From NCBI GenBank assembly GCA_016763665.1, contig JAESTI010000145.1, forward strand, positions 1 to 9,517: a stretch of DNA of 9,517 bases. The letters are read 5' to 3'. The translations under genes and the position numbers were made by a program. Source of the DNA: Bacteroidia bacterium. GTDB lineage: Bacteria; Bacteroidota; Bacteroidia; Flavobacteriales; NORP286. Under the pieces are notes generated by a model. It saw only the letters and a list, made by a program, of their open reading frames with translations. It had not been told where the DNA came from and did not search any database. The number at the start of each line of letters is the position of its first letter. The stretch's first letter is position 1. This document shows, piece after piece, positions 7,813 to 9,517 of this stretch.

Positions 7813-7849
7813 CAAATCTACATAAATTTATTCGTACTAAAGTTACAAA
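7813..7849 (-). promoter_or_regulatory. Candidate promoter of pdhA-pdhC
   Basis: The minus strand has a perfect TAnnTTTG box, TAGATTTG (7813-7820). A TTTG lies 25 bases upstream (7846-7849), slightly long for the known spacing; a weaker TTTA at 7838-7841 gives 17 bases. The box ends 24 bases before the pdhA start codon, giving a short leader. A near-copy, TAGATTTTG, lies at 7846-7854, so the box is locally duplicated. Confidence 0.5.
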
Positions 7850-7866
7850 ATCTACATGAAACGTTC

Positions 7867-7914
7867 ATGATTGAATAATTATTAAATTACACAAGATAAT
7901 GATTATTCAATCAT
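7867..7914. promoter_or_regulatory. 17-bp inverted repeat (stem-loop 1) upstream of pdhA
   Basis: Arms ATGATTGAATAATTATT (7867-7883) and AATGATTATTCAATCAT (7898-7914) are complementary at 16 of 17 positions; the odd pair is T with G, a wobble in RNA. The loop is 14 bases. It sits about 80-125 bases upstream of the pdhA start, just behind the promoter candidate. It may be an operator or a cruciform-forming site, or a terminator for a transcript reading either way; the sequence does not decide. Confidence 0.6.
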
Positions 7915-7923
7915 AGTAAGTTC

Positions 7924-7958
7924 CATCTGTCAATTTAAAAACAAATTATAAACAGATG
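7924..7958. promoter_or_regulatory. Nested stem-loop 2 upstream of pdhA
   Basis: The outer stem is CATCTGT (7924-7930) with ACAGATG (7952-7958). Inside it, AATTT (7932-7936) pairs with AAATT (7943-7947). It begins only 10 bases after stem-loop 1, and the two share no sequence. Role unknown. Confidence 0.45.
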
Positions 7959-8069
7959 AAATAAGAGTAATCAAATTCGTAAACACCAATAAAATTAATC
8001 AAAATGATTTCTCGTAGCTTGCCACAAGGCTTTCCTTCCTCTTCTCTCTCCTCAAATAAAATCCCAACT

Positions 8070-8150
8070 TTCTATAAGAGGATACCCTCTCCTTTAGAAT
8101 AACTCCCCCTTTCTATAAGGGGGATTAAGGGGGATGTATAAGTGTGGTGA
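8070..8150. repeat. Dispersed intergenic repeat, copy B (core only)
   Basis: It contains the hairpin CCCCCTT-tctat-AAGGGGG (8105-8123), identical in all 19 bases to copy A. A second G run (8129-8133) and the following ATGT-ATAAG-like right part also resemble copy A. The terminal arms and left flank found in copies A and C are missing. A degraded half-copy (tttctataag at 8070-8079, then GAGGAtacCCTC) precedes it, so this is probably an eroded or partial insertion. Confidence 0.65.
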
Positions 8151-8273
8151 AAGTAATTCGACATTTATGTCGTATACTTGCTTAGGAGTAGCCAATGTTA
8201 AGGATTTCTTTAATTATCAACAGGTAAAAACCCTTGATATGAAGGTGCTTGGCATAGTTGTGGAGATATGAAC

Positions 8274-8305
8274 TTTGTATTTATTTATGTAAAAGTGTAA
8301 ATTAT
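8274..8305 (+). promoter_or_regulatory. Candidate promoter of the YkuK-like gene
   Basis: TTTG (8274-8277), a 20-base spacer, then TAAATTAT (8298-8305), six of eight matches to TAnnTTTG. It would start transcription about 35 bases before the preferred start codon. The match is weak. Confidence 0.3.
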
Positions 8306-8331
8306 TCACAAAATATACGTTTAATATGAAT

Positions 8332-8340
8332 AAAGGGGAA
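8332..8340 (+). promoter_or_regulatory. Shine-Dalgarno-like site that favours the 8347 start
   Basis: AAAGGGGAA lies 6 bases before the ATG at 8347 and falls inside the reading frame if the upstream ATG at 8326 is used. The spacing fits ribosome binding at 8347. Confidence 0.55.
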
Positions 8341-8346
8341 AATATC

Positions 8347-8817
8347 ATGACTTGGATTAAATTTAGTGGTGAAAAACTTGAGCTTCCCATAAAGAATGAA
8401 GTTGAAAAATCGCTTAAGCGAGAAACAGCTTTAGGTCACAAATTGAAAGTTTGTATAGGGACAGATTCTTTGGTAAAAGGAGCCACAACCCATTTTGCAA
8501 CAGTGATTGTAATTGTGAGAGAACATAGGGGAGGATTTATGTATATTCATAGAGCCAGGAGTAAGAACAAAATGACGATAAAGGAACGTATGTTGATGGA
8601 AGTTTCTAAATCAATTGAAATTGCATATGCCTTATGTGATTTATTGGATTCCTATAATATTGATTTGGAAGTTCATGCCGATATTAATACCAATCCACAA
8701 TTTAAATCAAATAAAGCGCTCAATGATGCTATGGGATATATACTTAGTATGGGTTTTATATTTAAAGCAAAGCCAGAGGCTTTTGCCAGCACGAGTTGCG
8801 CAAACAGAAAGATTTAA
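8347..8817 (+). CDS. YkuK-family (DUF458) RNase H-like protein
   Basis: A 156-residue cytoplasmic protein from the ATG at 8347, chosen for its ribosome site; an in-frame ATG at 8326 would add seven residues. It resembles the YkuK/DUF458 family, which has a predicted RNase H-like fold but, to my knowledge, no established substrate. Visible marks are KVCIGTDS with D40 on the first strand, the hydrophobic strand ATVIVIVRE (51-59), a Glu-bearing helix ERMLMEVSKSIEIA (E80, E85), and EVHADIN with D112. A C-terminal GFIFKAKPEAFASTSCANRKI-like segment follows. D40, E85 and D112 are plausible metal ligands by analogy. The last acidic ligand is not obvious: the tail has N153 where an acid might stand. 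It is a single-gene unit divergent from pdhA. Its stop codon lies within the left edge of repeat copy C. Confidence 0.8.
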   Translation: MTWIKFSGEKLELPIKNEVEKSLKRETALGHKLKVCIGTDSLVKGATTHFATVIVIVREHRGGFMYIHRARSKNKMTIKERMLMEVSKSIEIAYALCDLLDSYNIDLEVHADINTNPQFKSNKALNDAMGYILSMGFIFKAKPEAFASTSCANRKI

Positions 8818-8931
8818 TTAGAGGCTGTTTTTAATGTGTCGTTTTCAAGAAAAAATCAAAATACTAAATTCCCCTCTTGAGAGGGGGTAGGGGTGTGTTC
8901 TTAAAAAAATCATTTTGTTTTTTGATTTTTA
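8815..8931. repeat. Dispersed intergenic repeat, copy C (MITE-like)
   Basis: It has perfect 11-bp inverted arms AAAAATCAAAA (8851-8861) and TTTTGATTTTT (8920-8930). The central hairpin is CCCCTC-TTGA-GAGGGG (8871-8886), followed by TAGGGGTGTGTTCTTAAAA, which parallels the GGGTGTTATTTCTTAAAA of copy A. The left flank (8815-8861) aligns with copy A from its TAATTAG onward. The element fills most of the 160-bp gap between two convergent genes and may serve as a shared bidirectional transcript end. Confidence 0.8.
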
Positions 8932-8977
8932 CTTTTGCCTAGACAGACAATTATAACCCTTTTCAGTTAACTTTTCC

Positions 8978-9274
8978 TTACATCCTTACATCAAGAATGC
9001 AATGAATTGGTATTGCAATTCCTCCTTTTAACAAAACGTATTTTTCGGTAGTGGCCCAAATGGTAGTTTCTACTTCTTTTATACCATTTGTTGTTTCAAA
9101 GTCAATTTTAACCTTGCTGTGGTAAGCATTTCCTAAAGTAGTAGCGCGTTCAAGCATAGCCTTTCGTAAAGTAACATCTTCAAGTGAAAGTAATACTTCC
9201 CCTTTAGGATAATGGTACTCAGGCAAAGATTCTTTTTGTACTAATTCAGGTGATGAAAAAGTGGCGGTTAACAT
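8978..9274 (-). CDS. Conserved-looking 98-residue protein of unknown function
   Basis: Small, probably cytoplasmic protein with no signal peptide or membrane segment. The N-terminal third is irregular (SSPELVQKESLPEYHYPKGE). A helix-like stretch follows (SLEDVTLRKAMLERATTLGN, about 30-49), then a beta-rich half (VKIDFETT, KEVETTIWATTEKYVLLKGG, IAIPIHCILDVRM). I associate this kind of short protein, with a WxxTxKYVxLKGGxxIPI segment, with Bacteroidota genomes, but I know no function; that memory is unchecked. The start ATG at 9274 is followed by a good frame; an ATG at 9278 is out of frame. It converges with the YkuK-like gene across repeat copy C. It is too well formed and unidirectional to be a shadow frame, since nothing else is encoded on either strand here. 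Confidence 0.75.
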   Translation of the reverse strand: MLTATFSSPELVQKESLPEYHYPKGEVLLSLEDVTLRKAMLERATTLGNAYHSKVKIDFETTNGIKEVETTIWATTEKYVLLKGGIAIPIHCILDVRM

Positions 9275-9305
9275 ACATTCATAAATTTTATTTTGCTTTT
9301 ATGTA

Positions 9306-9321
9306 CGTATGAATTTATACG
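9306..9321. promoter_or_regulatory. 16-bp near-palindrome upstream of the 98-residue gene
   Basis: CGTATGAATTTATACG is symmetric except for one base pair position. It lies 31 bases before the start codon, where a promoter or operator would be expected. No convincing TAnnTTTG box overlaps it. It could bind a dimeric repressor; nothing in the window identifies one. Confidence 0.35.
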
Positions 9322-9411
9322 AGAAAAAAACAAAACAGTTTGGTAAAATAAATGTATTTTTTCACTGATTCTTACATTGCAGCGAAAATAAAAATAGTGT
9401 AGAAATTACTT

Positions 9412-9492
9412 AGAGTTTGTGTCTAATAGTTTTATAATAAAAATAAATTAATCCATCTATATTCCCCTCTTGAAAGTAATCCCCCTTTCTAT
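9412..9492 (+). repeat. Dispersed intergenic repeat, copy D (interrupted)
   Basis: It shares TAGTTTTATAATAAAAAT (9427-9444) and a 25-base block (9468-9492, TCTTGAAAG..CCCCCTTTCTAT) exactly with copy A. The TTAGAG start resembles copy C. The sequence then leaves the family exactly in the hairpin loop and runs into another repeat-like sequence. The right arm, if any, is outside the window. Confidence 0.75.
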
Positions 9493-9517
9493 GCTTGTCC
9501 TGAGCGGAGTCGAAGGG
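9493..9517 (+). repeat. GC-rich repeat fragment joined to copy D, cut by the window end
   Basis: A segment beginning GCTTGTCCTGAGCGG and ending AGTCGAAGGG is much richer in G/C than its surroundings. I recall sequences of the type CCTGAGCGGAGTCGAAGG as frequent dispersed elements in Bacteroidota genomes; this is from memory. Its final GAAGGG could pair with CCCTTTC of copy D, so the two parts may form one longer hairpin. Confidence 0.5.

Larger units (their letters stand above)
7790..8325. other. 536-bp non-coding region between divergent pdhA and the YkuK-like gene
   Basis: No open frame of credible length exists on either strand. From left to right it holds a pdhA promoter candidate (7813-7849), two adjacent stem-loops (7867-7914, 7924-7958), a T/C-rich stretch (about 8028-8060), a core-only copy of the dispersed repeat (8070-8150), a small perfect 6-bp inverted repeat CGACAT/ATGTCG (8159-8172), and a promoter candidate for the right-hand gene (8274-8305). 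I see nothing interpretable at 7960-8027 or 8173-8270. Confidence 0.7.

Noticed and set aside
8188..8265. Tiny open frames upstream of the YkuK-like gene
   Set aside because: They are about ten codons long, lack ribosome sites and show no sign of a leader peptide.
8615..8821. Second plus-strand frame overlapping the YkuK-like gene
   Set aside because: It is a frame-shifted shadow of the YkuK-like gene with no recognisable motif.

Overview
The window looks like chromosomal DNA of a Bacteroidota bacterium, probably a cytophagal or flavobacterial lineage; I cannot place it more finely. The grounds are strong A/T richness, a Bacteroidetes-type two-component propeller sensor kinase, adjacent genes for pyruvate dehydrogenase E1-alpha and E2 with no E1-beta between them, a small lysine/alanine histone-like protein, promoter-like TAnnTTTG boxes, and dispersed intergenic repeats built on C-run/G-run hairpins.

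Layout. Positions 1-3603 (+) hold the 3' part of a large membrane sensor histidine kinase (12 visible propeller blades, Y_Y_Y, one membrane helix, PAS, HisKA, HATPase, and a 90-residue tail of unknown role). Its start lies before the window. After one copy of a repeat element comes a second signalling gene (3797-4960, +) with the order receiver, coiled coil, HisKA, HATPase. Ten bases after its stop, and convergent with it, lies a 64-residue histone H1-like gene (4971-5165, -). A 240-bp gap with a long stem-loop separates this from the likely operon pdhA-pdhC on the minus strand (E1-alpha 6737-7789, then E2 5406-6686).

The pdhA upstream region (7790-8325) is a non-coding 536-bp stretch. It holds a promoter candidate for pdhA, two adjacent strong stem-loops, a core-only copy of the repeat, and a promoter candidate for the next gene. 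That gene (8347-8817, +) encodes a YkuK-type (DUF458) RNase H-like protein. A full repeat copy follows directly after its stop, then a 98-residue conserved-looking protein of unknown function (8978-9274, -), and the window ends inside a fourth repeat copy that joins a different repeat sequence.

How the genes may work together. The two kinases could form a relay: the propeller kinase has no receiver of its own, and its neighbour has a receiver placed in front of a kinase core. The E1-alpha and E2 subunits convert pyruvate to acetyl-CoA together with an E1-beta and an E3 that must be encoded elsewhere. The histone-like, YkuK-like and 98-residue genes show no functional link to these. No tRNA, rRNA, CRISPR array, transposase or phage gene was seen. 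The most noteworthy pattern is the dispersed repeat, two copies of which begin at, and seem to include, the stop codon of the preceding gene. I did not find convincing evidence of an undescribed defence or biosynthetic system.
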